A program made the position numbers and the translations under genes. The notes beneath the pieces were generated by a model, which did no database searches, had not been told where the DNA came from, and worked only from the letters and a program-made list of their open reading frames with translations. Below, one piece after another: positions 6,494-13,459 of a stretch of DNA of 28,671 nt (position 1 is its first letter; every line of letters starts with the position of its first letter). The DNA lies in IMG/VR virus record IMGVR_UViG_3300037502_001302, positions 1-28,671 of that record; one strand, given 5' to 3'. Source of the DNA: a virus.

Positions 6494-6832
6494 TCATTCG
6501 GGCATTGGGATTGAATCCCATGCGGCGTGAAGTTCAACCCGCAGTTCTTCCAAAATGTCGTGGCATTTTAGCGAACCTGCCCGGCGGCATGATGCCTCCA
6601 CATGGTCAACCAACCCGGCATCCATGCCGTAGTGCAACAACGCCCGTTTTGCGGAATCGCGTTCTTCGCGCATATGCCACAACATATCGGTTGCGCCGTT
6701 CTCCATAAACTCCATTTGGGCGGCAACTGCGAAGAAACGCAACGTTGCATAAGCCACGGGATGAATGGCGGACAATTCGGGGTGGAACGCATAGTTTCCG
6801 GCGAACAATGAGGGGTTAAATGGAACTGCCAT
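6494..6832 (-). CDS. Hypothetical accessory protein
   Basis: 112 aa, start ATG at 6832. It has an aromatic and Pro/His-rich N-terminus (MAVPFNPSLFAGNYAFHPEL), then a mainly helical body with a charged block (MREERDSAKRALLHYG). No membrane segment and no recognised motif. It has its own promoter (6879-6909) just after the terminase gene, and terminator 6455-6487 behind it. Unlike its neighbours, the leader before the ATG is C-rich instead of CA-repeat. Family unknown. Confidence 0.6.
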   Translation of the reverse strand: MAVPFNPSLFAGNYAFHPELSAIHPVAYATLRFFAVAAQMEFMENGATDMLWHMREERDSAKRALLHYGMDAGLVDHVEASCRRAGSLKCHDILEELRVELHAAWDSIPMPE

Positions 6833-6878
6833 TGGGCGGTAGGTTATGAAGGGGGGGTGTGTGTCCCTTCTGACCCCA

Positions 6879-6909
6879 CAAAGATAGTTCCGTTTTACAA
6901 ACCTCCAAA
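6879..6909 (-). promoter_or_regulatory. Bacteroidota-type promoter P6 (for 6832 gene)
   Basis: Minus strand: TTTG at 6909-6906, 19 nt, then TATCTTTG at 6886-6879, an exact TAnnTTTG. TGGGGTCA follows, as at P1. Confidence 0.75.
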
Positions 6910-6940
6910 CTTTTTTCCGTATTTCTTCAATCTTTTTTTC

Positions 6941-8095
6941 TCAACCCATTACGTACCGCCCAAAATTCGGGCGTGTTTGGTTGAAGGTTGCCCCATACCG
7001 GGCGGCATCTATCGTATGGTTAAACGCGTCAACCGGAACGTTTAAGACCTTCCCGTTACTATCTTCTTGCCATTTGTAGTTCCGCAACTCCTTTATCATG
7101 TTGGTACTGCGCCCCGTTACCCACATGGGTTTGGATTGCAGGAACGAAATACCCGCCCGTACCGAATCCGCCCCCTTTTTTGCCGCCACGATATTTTGTC
7201 CGAACCCCCGTATTTCTTGGATGCTTTTTGGTTCGGCGGAATCGGCTACAACCAATGCCCGTTCCGGGTTGTGTTGGTTCAATATGCGGGCAATTTCCGG
7301 GTTGGTTAATCCCGTGGCATGGGCGATTTCATCAAATGCGAATCCCTGCCCGTCATAATACACGGCAACAATTGCCGTGGGGTCATTACTGAATCCAAAA
7401 TCCAATCCGTAATTAACCAATTTGTACCCCTGCGGAATGGCGTTGCATTCCTTCCAATGGGTAAAAATGGTTGCCCGCCCAATGCCCCGTTCACCCAATC
7501 CGTACACCCGCCAAAAGTTTTCGTCCGCATCCTTCAATTGGTCAATTTCGCGGATGGTGGCGGCATCCAAAAACGGATTGTCTTTGTATGTGGTCTTAAA
7601 AAACGTTGCGTCTTCCCGGGGTATTACCTGCTCATATATCCAATGAAATTCGTTCGATGGGTTGTAGTCGATAATTACCCGTTCCGTGGTGCGGATTGTC
7701 AATTGTCGCCAATCCTCCAATGTTAATTCGTTCGCCTCATTGCAAAACAAGATTTGACGTTTCCGCCCCCTGACCTTTTGGGGTTGGTCAACGCCTATAA
7801 ACTCGATATTGTTTCCGAATAAGATATACCGATTTTCGGTTTTGTGGTGGGCTTCCTCATTGTAATATCCTTCCCCTTCCAAGATTTCGAAGAAATCCCG
7901 CATTGCCGTACCCCGTAGGCTTGGAAATGTCTTCCGCGCAATGGTAATCCACCACCCCCAATTTTCATGCAAGTAACACCATTCAATCAGGGCGCGAAGT
8001 ATGGAATACGTTTTGCCGGAACGCGTCCCCCCTTGGTGTACTTGTATCCGGGTACTGCATCCTTTGACGTGGTAATATGTGGCGGGTTGGGTCAT
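6941..8095 (-). CDS. terL: Terminase large subunit
   Basis: 384 aa, usual length for a Terminase_3/PBSX-type protein. The ATPase half has Walker A GGTRSGKT (22-29) and Walker B ILFCNEAN (115-122) with Glu120 as likely catalytic base. The C-terminal RNase H-like nuclease half shows YGLDFGFSNDPTA, then VVADSAEP, then NHTIDAARYG, supplying three Asp for metal binding. It cuts concatemers and pumps DNA into the prohead through the portal. The ATG overlaps the TerS stop as ATGA (8092-8095). The portal gene is not next in line, being far away in the circular order. No clear terminator follows the stop. Confidence 0.95.
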   Translation of the reverse strand: MTQPATYYHVKGCSTRIQVHQGGTRSGKTYSILRALIEWCYLHENWGWWITIARKTFPSLRGTAMRDFFEILEGEGYYNEEAHHKTENRYILFGNNIEFIGVDQPQKVRGRKRQILFCNEANELTLEDWRQLTIRTTERVIIDYNPSNEFHWIYEQVIPREDATFFKTTYKDNPFLDAATIREIDQLKDADENFWRVYGLGERGIGRATIFTHWKECNAIPQGYKLVNYGLDFGFSNDPTAIVAVYYDGQGFAFDEIAHATGLTNPEIARILNQHNPERALVVADSAEPKSIQEIRGFGQNIVAAKKGADSVRAGISFLQSKPMWVTGRSTNMIKELRNYKWQEDSNGKVLNVPVDAFNHTIDAARYGATFNQTRPNFGRYVMG

Positions 8096-8442
8096 TCAAA
8101 CCAAGACGGCGCGTTGACCTTTTCCGCCGTTACAATTTCCGTTCGTTCGATATATCCCCGGGTCTTTCCTTTGGTCTTCAAAAGAAAAATCGTTGCCTGC
8201 GGGTTGCCGTCTTTTATCAATCGGTACAAATGGGATTCCGCGAAATCCAACACCCCTTCTTTTAGCGCATCTACGGCGGCTTTATATGCCGGGTCTTCTG
8301 CCAACCAATTGTAATGGGTTTGCCTATCAATTCCCGCCGCTTTTGCCGCATGGGAAACAATGCCCAAACTGCGTTCCAACGCGTCTAACATTATCCGTTT
8401 CCGTGTCGAATTTGCCGAATCGGGTTTGTGGTTACTTTCCAT
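8092..8442 (-). CDS. terS: Terminase small subunit
   Basis: 116 aa. The N-terminal part has a helix-turn-helix (about residues 19-47) with the end AGIDRQTHYNWL, the typical DNA-recognition region of phage TerS and transposase-like proteins. The rest is helical (oligomerisation), then a short basic and Ser/Trp tail. It sits directly before TerL with an ATGA overlap and overlaps the ParB-domain gene by 11 nt. Role: recognises phage DNA and recruits TerL. The context makes the call firm even though TerS sequences vary widely. Confidence 0.85.
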   Translation of the reverse strand: MESNHKPDSANSTRKRIMLDALERSLGIVSHAAKAAGIDRQTHYNWLAEDPAYKAAVDALKEGVLDFAESHLYRLIKDGNPQATIFLLKTKGKTRGYIERTEIVTAEKVNAPSWFE

Positions 8443-8941
8443 TTTGTACCTTCAAATATGCGCCCGGAAACATTCGGTCAATTAGTTCTTGGATTTCGTT
8501 TTCAGCCTTACCCAAGTGTTCTTCATCCTCGAATTTTACCACGATGGATGCGCCGCCCCGCGCCGGGGGTTCGTCTTGGTCTTCGTCTTGTGCTTCCCAC
8601 AAATCCAACCCCCATTCGTTTAATTCGGCGGTGTCCCATTCGTTCGCCAACGTGTCCCAATTCCATTCGCCATAGGAGACATTGTCTTTAATAATGAATT
8701 CCCTTTGTTTGGCTTCCTCCCAATCTACAATGGTAACCGGAACTTCCTTTATTCCCAATTCTTGGATTGCTTTTAAGCGCATATTTCCACCCAAAACCAC
8801 CATGTCCGGGGTGCAAATCAGGGGACGGGCGGATAACATTTCCGGGAACGCTTCAATGCTCGCAACCAATTTGCGAAACTTGGCATCCCGAATGATTCGC
8901 GGGTTGTTCGGGTTGGGTTTAATCAGGTGTACGGGGGTCAT
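8432..8941 (-). CDS. ParB/Srx-domain protein upstream of terminase
   Basis: 169 aa from the ATG at 8941, which overlaps the upstream stop as ATGA. A longer start at 8980 is less likely. The N-terminal ParB-like fold is visible: LIKPNPNNPR (about 5-14), then VVLGGNMRLKAIQELG (about 49-64) in the place of the ParB GERR box. An acidic stretch (DEDQDEPP) and a C-terminal domain follow. In many Bacteroidota phages this domain is fused to a DNA methyltransferase beside the terminase. Here no methylase is attached. Function may be DNA binding or a nuclease/NTPase role in packaging control. The exact role is unknown. Confidence 0.75.
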   Translation of the reverse strand: MTPVHLIKPNPNNPRIIRDAKFRKLVASIEAFPEMLSARPLICTPDMVVLGGNMRLKAIQELGIKEVPVTIVDWEEAKQREFIIKDNVSYGEWNWDTLANEWDTAELNEWGLDLWEAQDEDQDEPPARGGASIVVKFEDEEHLGKAENEIQELIDRMFPGAYLKVQNGK

Positions 8942-9207
8942 TTTCGTTTGAATTGACGCGTTATTTCCTTGGCTTCCCATTCCATGCGCCGGGCTTCATT
9001 GCGTATCTTTTGGGCGGTGGGTTCGTCCATTGTTACCACCATTTTTTTTCGTTCCGGGTTACGTGTATCCCCTTCCGGGAAGTGTTCAATTTTGCCTTCA
9101 TGGACGAAATTGCGCAATTCCTTTGCCATTGATAACAATTCAACTGCCCGTTCTGCGCCGTACCATACCAACCCGTCAACGCTTATGGTCGTTTTGCTTG
9201 TTTCCAT
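8938..9207 (-). CDS. Hypothetical protein
   Basis: 89 aa, start ATG at 9207. Helical, charged (basic C-terminus ending RQFKRK), no membrane segment. The upstream gene overlaps its start by 25 nt and it overlaps the ParB-domain gene as ATGA. It contains a TAQKIRNEARRMEWEAKEI helix that could bind nucleic acid or a partner. I do not recognise the family. Its position in the unit that runs into terminase suggests expression with the packaging genes. Confidence 0.55.
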   Translation of the reverse strand: METSKTTISVDGLVWYGAERAVELLSMAKELRNFVHEGKIEHFPEGDTRNPERKKMVVTMDEPTAQKIRNEARRMEWEAKEITRQFKRK

Positions 9208-9479
9208 GCCATATCGGTAATTTCCCCCTCAATGCCTTGGCATAGGTAGGGGTGTGAATAATTCGGAATGTATGCGATATATTCCCGTTCTTCCCATTCT
9301 TCGTGGTCTTCGTCCCTGACCAAAATACGTTCCCCGATTCCGAATTGGGAAATCAATTCCACGTGGTTTTTGACGCATTCAATGGCGTTCGCCACGTCCC
9401 GGGGGTGTTGCGGGTCTTGGTCGGTTTTTCTCCAAACGTTGTGTTTGGTGAGAATTTCAATTGCGGTTTTTAATTCCAT
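9183..9479 (-). CDS. Hypothetical protein
   Basis: 98 aa from the ATG at 9479, which overlaps the stop of the 51-aa gene as TGATG. A longer in-frame start at 9542 would run across that gene and is not needed. N-terminal helical part (MELKTAIEILTKHNVW), then a beta part with an acidic loop (RDEDHEEWEERE) and YIAYIPNYSHPYLC. It resembles small phage proteins with an SH3-like C-terminal half, but I cannot name a family. Confidence 0.55.
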   Translation of the reverse strand: MELKTAIEILTKHNVWRKTDQDPQHPRDVANAIECVKNHVELISQFGIGERILVRDEDHEEWEEREYIAYIPNYSHPYLCQGIEGEITDMAWKQAKRP

Positions 9480-9634
9480 CAGAACCACGGGTTTTCGGTT
9501 GTGTCCTGCATTTCGACAAATTCCCACCTTTGGCATTCGCATTCCATTTGGTTTGCCGAATGATAAATTCGCATTGGGTCTTTCGTTTGTACTACGAATT
9601 TCTTCCCGGTTTCGTCCCTAATTATCAATTTCAT
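9479..9634 (-). CDS. Small Cys-containing protein (51 aa)
   Basis: A short gene found by reading the gap between its neighbours. It runs from ATG 9634 to TGA 9481-9479 and reads MKLIIRDETGKKFVVQ, then ECECQRWEFVEMQDTTENPW-F at the end. The start overlaps the DUF3310 gene by 17 nt and the stop overlaps the next ATG as TGATG, which supports it as a real coupled gene. Two Cys in CEC may bind metal. Function unknown. Confidence 0.6.
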   Translation of the reverse strand: MKLIIRDETGKKFVVQTKDPMRIYHSANQMECECQRWEFVEMQDTTENPWF

Positions 9635-9845
9635 TTAATTCTTTGGCTTTTGATTCGTACCACATGGCTTTTTCTAAATCGCGGTGTGCAGGTTGCCCGG
9701 GTTTGCGCCCCATTCGCATTCGGTATTTGAACGCGTTTAATTCGCAAAACGCGATGGTGTCCCGCTTCCCCCATATGCGCACCATCATTTCAATAACTTC
9801 GATGCCTTGGGCGTTGTAGTGTTCGGGATGGTTAACGTGTTCCAT
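9618..9845 (-). CDS. DUF3310 family protein
   Basis: 75 aa from the ATG at 9845 (MEHVNHPEHYNAQGIEVIEM). The longer frame upstream overlaps the DUF551 gene and is rejected. Hallmarks of DUF3310: NHPEHY near the start, GIEVIE, then FCELNAFKYRMRMGRKPGQP and DLEKAMWY. This small domain is common in phages and sometimes fused to nucleotide kinases. A role in nucleotide metabolism has been suggested for relatives but is not established. It lies in a run of small overlapping genes between the exonuclease and the packaging genes. Confidence 0.75.
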   Translation of the reverse strand: MEHVNHPEHYNAQGIEVIEMMVRIWGKRDTIAFCELNAFKYRMRMGRKPGQPAHRDLEKAMWYESKAKELNEIDN

Positions 9846-10089
9846 TGCGCCGGATTTCGGGTAAAAAAACATCGATGTCAATGATTGCCCAATGGGTCGG
9901 CATTCCTCCCAATTCTGCTTCCATTTCTTCGTCCGCCCGCCAACCGCAATTCCCGTCATAGCACCCGTCCCACTCCCAAATTTGAACGTCCCAAGTATGC
10001 AAATCTTCTTTACCGTCAATGCAAATAACAAGATATTGATACCCGTCTATGGGGTCGGGTTGTTGTTCCTCAAATTTAATCCAATTCAT
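9832..10089 (-). CDS. DUF551 family protein
   Basis: 85 aa from the ATG at 10089 (MNWIKFEEQQPDPIDGYQYL). Features typical of DUF551 are the WIKxEEQxP start, the GYQYLVICIDGK beta strands and the end THWAII. The region between is Trp-rich and acidic. DUF551 proteins are common small phage proteins of unknown role. The end overlaps the DUF3310 start by 14 nt. A longer upstream start (10152) was rejected because it overlaps the 42-aa gene entirely. Confidence 0.7.
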   Translation of the reverse strand: MNWIKFEEQQPDPIDGYQYLVICIDGKEDLHTWDVQIWEWDGCYDGNCGWRADEEMEAELGGMPTHWAIIDIDVFLPEIRRNGTR

Positions 10090-10204
10090 TGCGTTTTCGG
10101 TTGTATTTCTCCCGCCACATTTCGAACATAATGCGAATGTACAACGCGGCAAACATCGCCGTTAATAGGGCAACCGCCGTCAAATTTCCCCCTTCATTTG
10201 CCAT
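10076..10204 (-). CDS. Small single-pass membrane protein (42 aa)
   Basis: Found by reading the 90-nt gap. ATG at 10204, TAA at 10078-10076. It reads MANEGGNLTAVALLTAMFAA, then LYIRIMFEMW and the basic tail REKYNRKRNELD. Residues 8-26 form one membrane helix with a positive C-terminal tail, so N-out/C-in topology is likely. The start overlaps the upstream gene by 25 nt and the end overlaps the DUF551 gene by 14 nt. It could be a holin-like or membrane regulatory peptide. Function unknown. Confidence 0.55.
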   Translation of the reverse strand: MANEGGNLTAVALLTAMFAALYIRIMFEMWREKYNRKRNELD

Positions 10205-10686
10205 TCTACAATGTCTTTTGCCTTTTGCCAAATCTTCTTGTTTCCCAAGTTCATTCCCTCATCTTCCCAAGCAATTAGGGCTTCATTTAACACCACGGCA
10301 TCTTCTTTGATTTGCGCCAAAACAGATTCTACATTGTTTTCGTTTTCGGGTTGAATCCACCCGCATTTCTGCCCCAACTTTTCCCATTTCGCCTTCCGTT
10401 CCCGGTTGCGTTTCTCGATGTGAAATTGGCATTGTTCCCAAGATAGGGTAACGGCAAATTTGCCCGTTTCAATTTCGAATATCAATCCCCTATCCATCAG
10501 GGTAGACAATGCGCTTGTAATGCTCGATTCCCGGACGGGCGCGGCGTTGGCTTGGACGTGTGCGATAATTTCGCGCAGGGTCACAATACCCCGGCGTTTG
10601 ACGGACAAAAACACCCGGTGTTGGGTCTTCATGTCCGCCCCGGTGCTTTTCATTTCCCGGAACGCGTTGAATTGATTTTGGGTCAT
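10180..10686 (-). CDS. Winged-helix-like DNA-binding protein
   Basis: 168 aa, ATG at 10686 overlapping the upstream stop as ATGA. Residues about 20-80 look like a winged helix: MKTQHRVFLSVKRRGIVTLR, REIIAHVQ, then ESSITSALSTLMDRGLIFEI, where the SITSALSTLMDRGLI helix is typical of recognition helices and is followed by a two-strand wing. The C-terminal half is helical and charged (EKRNRERKAKWEKLG). It may be a transcription regulator or replication accessory protein. No family name can be given by eye. Confidence 0.55.
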   Translation of the reverse strand: MTQNQFNAFREMKSTGADMKTQHRVFLSVKRRGIVTLREIIAHVQANAAPVRESSITSALSTLMDRGLIFEIETGKFAVTLSWEQCQFHIEKRNRERKAKWEKLGQKCGWIQPENENNVESVLAQIKEDAVVLNEALIAWEDEGMNLGNKKIWQKAKDIVEWQMKGEI

Positions 10687-11108
10687 GGGTTTTGAAGATT
10701 TCGCAACATGATTTCGATTCGCTCCAACCGCTCTTCAATGGTTAGTTCGGGTTCGGGTTCGACTTTGCGCACGTATTTCCAACAAAAAAGATTTCCATTA
10801 AAATTTGATTCATTTTCACCATAATTCATTGTGTAGTGCCTTATGCCTCCATTGGGAATTGGAACGTTACCAAGGTAAAAGCGTGGTTTACACCATTTTT
10901 GGTTTTCCGAAAACCGCACCTGCACCATGTCGCCGTATTTAAATTCACTCATTGTTTTTTTCGGTATGTATTTCGGTTTAATTCCGGTAAATACTGAAAG
11001 GTTTTCGTTTGCCCATTCTCGATAACTTTTCACTTCTTCCGCATTTGGTATTCCACGTTCCGGGCTATTCTCATTGCCTCCCTTTGGCTTTTTAGCCAAC
11101 TTTGCCAT
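10683..11108 (-). CDS. Hypothetical protein with SH3-like core
   Basis: 141 aa from the ATG at 11108. Residues 1-52 are basic and low-complexity (KKPKGGNENSPERG). From residue 53, MSEFKYGDMVQVRFSENQKW looks like a small SH3-like barrel found in many Bacteroidota phage proteins, and the end is a predicted helix (TIEERLERIEIMLRNLQ). The ATG at 10952 follows an A-rich stretch (AAAAAACA), a plausible Bacteroidota start signal, so an 89-aa product may be made instead of or in addition to the long one. The function is not known. Confidence 0.5.
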   Translation of the reverse strand: MAKLAKKPKGGNENSPERGIPNAEEVKSYREWANENLSVFTGIKPKYIPKKTMSEFKYGDMVQVRFSENQKWCKPRFYLGNVPIPNGGIRHYTMNYGENESNFNGNLFCWKYVRKVEPEPELTIEERLERIEIMLRNLQNP

Positions 11109-11151
11109 TGGTTGAATGTCAAGCGTTCGCCGGGGGGGTAGTATGTGGATT

Positions 11152-11868
11152 TTACGCCCATTTCGGTAATGATAGGGTTACAACTTCATTGGTGTATGGT
11201 GCGGGGTTTCCGTCCCATTCATTCCACAATGTAATCAAATTACGCAACCGATATTCCGCCCGCCCCGCCGCGTCTTCGTCTTGCAAGAAAACCGAAACGT
11301 TGTGGGGTTTGTCTTTCTCTACAACTATCCAATAAAAGTTCGTTATTCCGAACAAATGGCGGTAGATGGCGGCTTGCAAATGATATTCCGCGTTGTGCGC
11401 CGTTCGTATAAATTCGTCCGGGTCGGCGGTTTGCGCCGTCTTCAAATCCACCGCAAAGTTACTTCCAAGAATATCGGCAATGCCTTTGAACTCCACCCCG
11501 TGAATTAGTGCGGATGCCGAAACTTCTTTTTGGTTGTTTGCGACGAAATCCCGCGCCACAGGGTGCGCTAAAATCGCCGTTCGCATCCTTTGCATGGTGT
11601 ACCATTCCGCAGGGGAAATAACTTCCTTATTCGCCGCCATTTCGAGAAATTCGGCATATACCGCCTTCCCCTCTTTGGTTCGTCGGTCACATTCCGGGGA
11701 AACCACAACGCGTTCATTGAACGTGTCAGGTTCTAAAATGAGAATGTGGAACGCCCGCCCAAATGCCATTGCGGCGGAATCGGGTTTGTCTTCTTTGTAT
11801 TGGATGAAGTGATTTGGCGATTTGGCAAATGCCTTCAAGGACGAGAACGAAAGATGTGTGTTTTTCAT
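11152..11868 (-). CDS. RecE/exonuclease VIII-like PD-(D/E)XK nuclease
   Basis: 238 aa. The PDDEXK exonuclease layout is visible: LSFSSLKAFAKSPNHF at the start, GRAFHILILEP with His41, then EFKGIADI with Asp132, VDLKT with Asp141 and Lys143, and the YHLQAAIY helix (the Q-x-x-x-Y motif of this family). Such exonucleases chew one strand of dsDNA ends for annealing recombination. E. coli RecE works with RecT. No RecT/Erf/Sak-type annealase is evident here. It is translated with the gene before it (TAATG overlap at 11868-11870) from promoter 12141-12170. Confidence 0.8.
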   Translation of the reverse strand: MKNTHLSFSSLKAFAKSPNHFIQYKEDKPDSAAMAFGRAFHILILEPDTFNERVVVSPECDRRTKEGKAVYAEFLEMAANKEVISPAEWYTMQRMRTAILAHPVARDFVANNQKEVSASALIHGVEFKGIADILGSNFAVDLKTAQTADPDEFIRTAHNAEYHLQAAIYRHLFGITNFYWIVVEKDKPHNVSVFLQDEDAAGRAEYRLRNLITLWNEWDGNPAPYTNEVVTLSLPKWA

Positions 11869-12119
11869 TAGTGCGTGTGTGAAGCGATTTTAACAATTCC
11901 ATTTTGAACCAACATTTCAACCATTGGAATCATTCCCGTGGCTTCCGGGTGTGCTGACCATTTTTCGGCGGATTCACCTTTAACCCAAACCATTACTTCA
12001 AATTGGCATCCGAACGTGAATGATGGGTGAATTTCGATTGACGTAATATCCTTAATCGGAATGTTAAGGGACATTGCCGCCTCAACTGCGGCGGCGTAAA
12101 AATTGGTTGGTGTTTTCAT
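11868..12119 (-). CDS. Hypothetical protein upstream of the exonuclease
   Basis: 83 aa from the ATG at 12119 (MKTPTNFYAAAVEAAMSLNI). The frame upstream runs into the CA-rich leader and is not used. Alpha-beta, with no Cys-rich or membrane parts. It is the first gene of the exonuclease operon, with its own promoter (12141-12170) and TAATG coupling into the exonuclease gene. It may be a partner or modulator of the nuclease. No family recognised. Confidence 0.55.
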   Translation of the reverse strand: MKTPTNFYAAAVEAAMSLNIPIKDITSIEIHPSFTFGCQFEVMVWVKGESAEKWSAHPEATGMIPMVEMLVQNGIVKIASHTH

Positions 12120-12140
12120 GTCGTGTGTGTTTTGACTCCA

Positions 12141-12170
12141 CAAATATACGGAAGGTTTTTAATTCTGCAA
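12141..12170 (-). promoter_or_regulatory. Bacteroidota-type promoter P2 (exonuclease operon)
   Basis: Minus strand: TTG at 12170-12168, 19 nt, then TATATTTG at 12148-12141. GTTGCAGAATTAAAAA and CGTATATTTGTGG match P1 closely. A short CA-rich leader ending ACACACGAC precedes the ATG at 12119. Confidence 0.75.
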
Positions 12171-12614
12171 CTCTTCGAGCAATTTTTTTTCGTCCTCCGC
12201 GATTTTTTTGGATTGCCGGATATATCGTTTAACCTCATCCACCATATTCGCAAGGCATGGCGGGCAATTTCCCGCCGTCCGGCGCACCCCGGAAATTTCC
12301 ATTAGGGTATCACTTAACCACCTTTGTTGTTCGGCGGTAGCAACGCCCCGCATTCCGTTTATGATGGTTTCCCATTCGTCCAATTGCTTTTGGGAATGTA
12401 CCGGATTCCATTTTTTCAGGGGGCAACCGGACATTTTGAACTTGGTTTTCAGGGGCATAATGCACCCGCACAACTTCACTTTGCCCCGTCCCCTTTTGAG
12501 CGTTTTGCCTACGCCCAACGTCCCGCAACTTTTGGTCATGGGTTCAAAGTGTTCGCAGGATTTGCAAATTTCCAAACGTCTATTTCGTTCGTCCGGGGTT
12601 GTTAATAGCATCAT
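12159..12614 (-). CDS. Cys-rich zinc-binding protein
   Basis: 151 aa; tandem ATGs at 12614 and 12611. It has a Cys-rich N-terminal half: CKSC near residue 17, C30, CGC near residue 50, and C64, with basic residues between (LKRGRGKVK). These are likely zinc ligands. A second CPPC pair lies near residue 117, followed by a helical charged tail (EDEKKLLEELQN). The gene overlaps the sigma gene by 35 nt and ends just before promoter P2. Similar Cys-rich proteins are common in Bacteroidota phages. It could be DNA-binding or a sigma partner, but the function is unproven. Confidence 0.6.
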   Translation of the reverse strand: MMLLTTPDERNRRLEICKSCEHFEPMTKSCGTLGVGKTLKRGRGKVKLCGCIMPLKTKFKMSGCPLKKWNPVHSQKQLDEWETIINGMRGVATAEQQRWLSDTLMEISGVRRTAGNCPPCLANMVDEVKRYIRQSKKIAEDEKKLLEELQN

Positions 12615-13077
12615 GTATTAGTTTTTTGGTTCGGTGTATGGATTGGTAAAACGTCCCCACGGGTATGTCGGTTTCCTTTGCCAATTCGGTGAGTTTATGT
12701 CCTGCCATGTACAACGTAATTACGTTGCGGTCAAAATAGGACAATCGGTCTATCCACAATTGGATGTGTTCCCTTTGAATGGACAATTCCAATTCGTCAT
12801 TGAATGCCGGAACGTCAACCAATGGTTGTTCCCGTATGGTGTAAAGTTTGCGGAACTGCCCCCGGGTTGCCTCCCTAAACATCGCAACCGCCATGTACGC
12901 CATGAAGTTTTCAGGAAACGGCAATTCACGGCAACGCAAGTACGTATGATGCAACAAATCGTGGGCATCCGGCGAATGCTTTTTAGCCATCCGCACCAAT
13001 GCCGCATAGTTCGCGGTAATCGCTTCATCCCATTTTGCCGGATTCAATTTCGTTGAAATATCGGGTGTACAAATCAA
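12580..13077 (-). CDS. Phage-encoded sigma-70-family (ECF-like) sigma factor
   Basis: 165 aa if started at the TTG at 13077; a TTG at 13047 gives 155 aa, and there is no ATG before residue 29. Residues about 15-75 look like sigma region 2 (helices through HDLLHHTYLRCRELPFPEN and FMAYMAVAMFREATRG). Residues about 108-160 look like region 4, with LSYFDRNVITLYMAGHKLTE and LAKETDIPVGTFYQSIHRTK as a helix-turn-helix. Region 3 is missing, as in ECF sigmas. It likely redirects host RNA polymerase to phage promoters, for example those of the virion operons. The non-ATG start overlapping the NinG gene by 53 nt suggests low, coupled expression. Confidence 0.75.
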   Translation of the reverse strand: MICTPDISTKLNPAKWDEAITANYAALVRMAKKHSPDAHDLLHHTYLRCRELPFPENFMAYMAVAMFREATRGQFRKLYTIREQPLVDVPAFNDELELSIQREHIQLWIDRLSYFDRNVITLYMAGHKLTELAKETDIPVGTFYQSIHRTKKLIHDAINNPGRTK

Positions 13078-13459
13078 TCAATATTTGGTATTCCGCAGGC
13101 GGAATTTTAACCGATTGACGCGAAATCATGTAAAGTGTTTCCGCCGTTCCTGCCCCGTAAATTTCATCTATCTTCTTTCCATGCAGGTATTGCATTCCGT
13201 TTCCGAACGAATTGCACCCTTTGCATTGCAAATGGACGTTGCGCGGTTCAAACCGGGTTGACAATGCCGCCCGGGTGATAAAATGCCCCGCGTCCCCGTC
13301 TTTCCAATGGATGCATTTCGCGCAGGTAACGCATTCCCCAAATCCGTTTTCGTCCGTGTTGCGGATTCGGATATACTTGGAAAACACTTTGTCCAATTTT
13401 GCCTTTAATGCGGTGACGGATTGCGCCTTTATCCGCGGGCGTTTGGGGTTTGCCTTCAT
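13025..13459 (-). CDS. ninG: NinG/Rap-like recombination nuclease
   Basis: 144 aa from the ATG at 13459, which overlaps the upstream stop as ATGA. A longer start (13531) is not needed. The NinG layout is clear: KLDKVFSKYIRIRNTDENGF, then ECVTC (Cys43, Cys46), GDAGHFITR with His59, NVHLQCKGCN (Cys79, Cys82), and a helical end. The Cys pairs bind zinc. Lambda NinG/Rap cuts branched DNA and Holliday junctions and aids phage recombination. With the RecE-like exonuclease it suggests recombination-dependent replication or repair. Confidence 0.85.
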   Translation of the reverse strand: MKANPKRPRIKAQSVTALKAKLDKVFSKYIRIRNTDENGFGECVTCAKCIHWKDGDAGHFITRAALSTRFEPRNVHLQCKGCNSFGNGMQYLHGKKIDEIYGAGTAETLYMISRQSVKIPPAEYQILIDLYTRYFNEIESGKMG

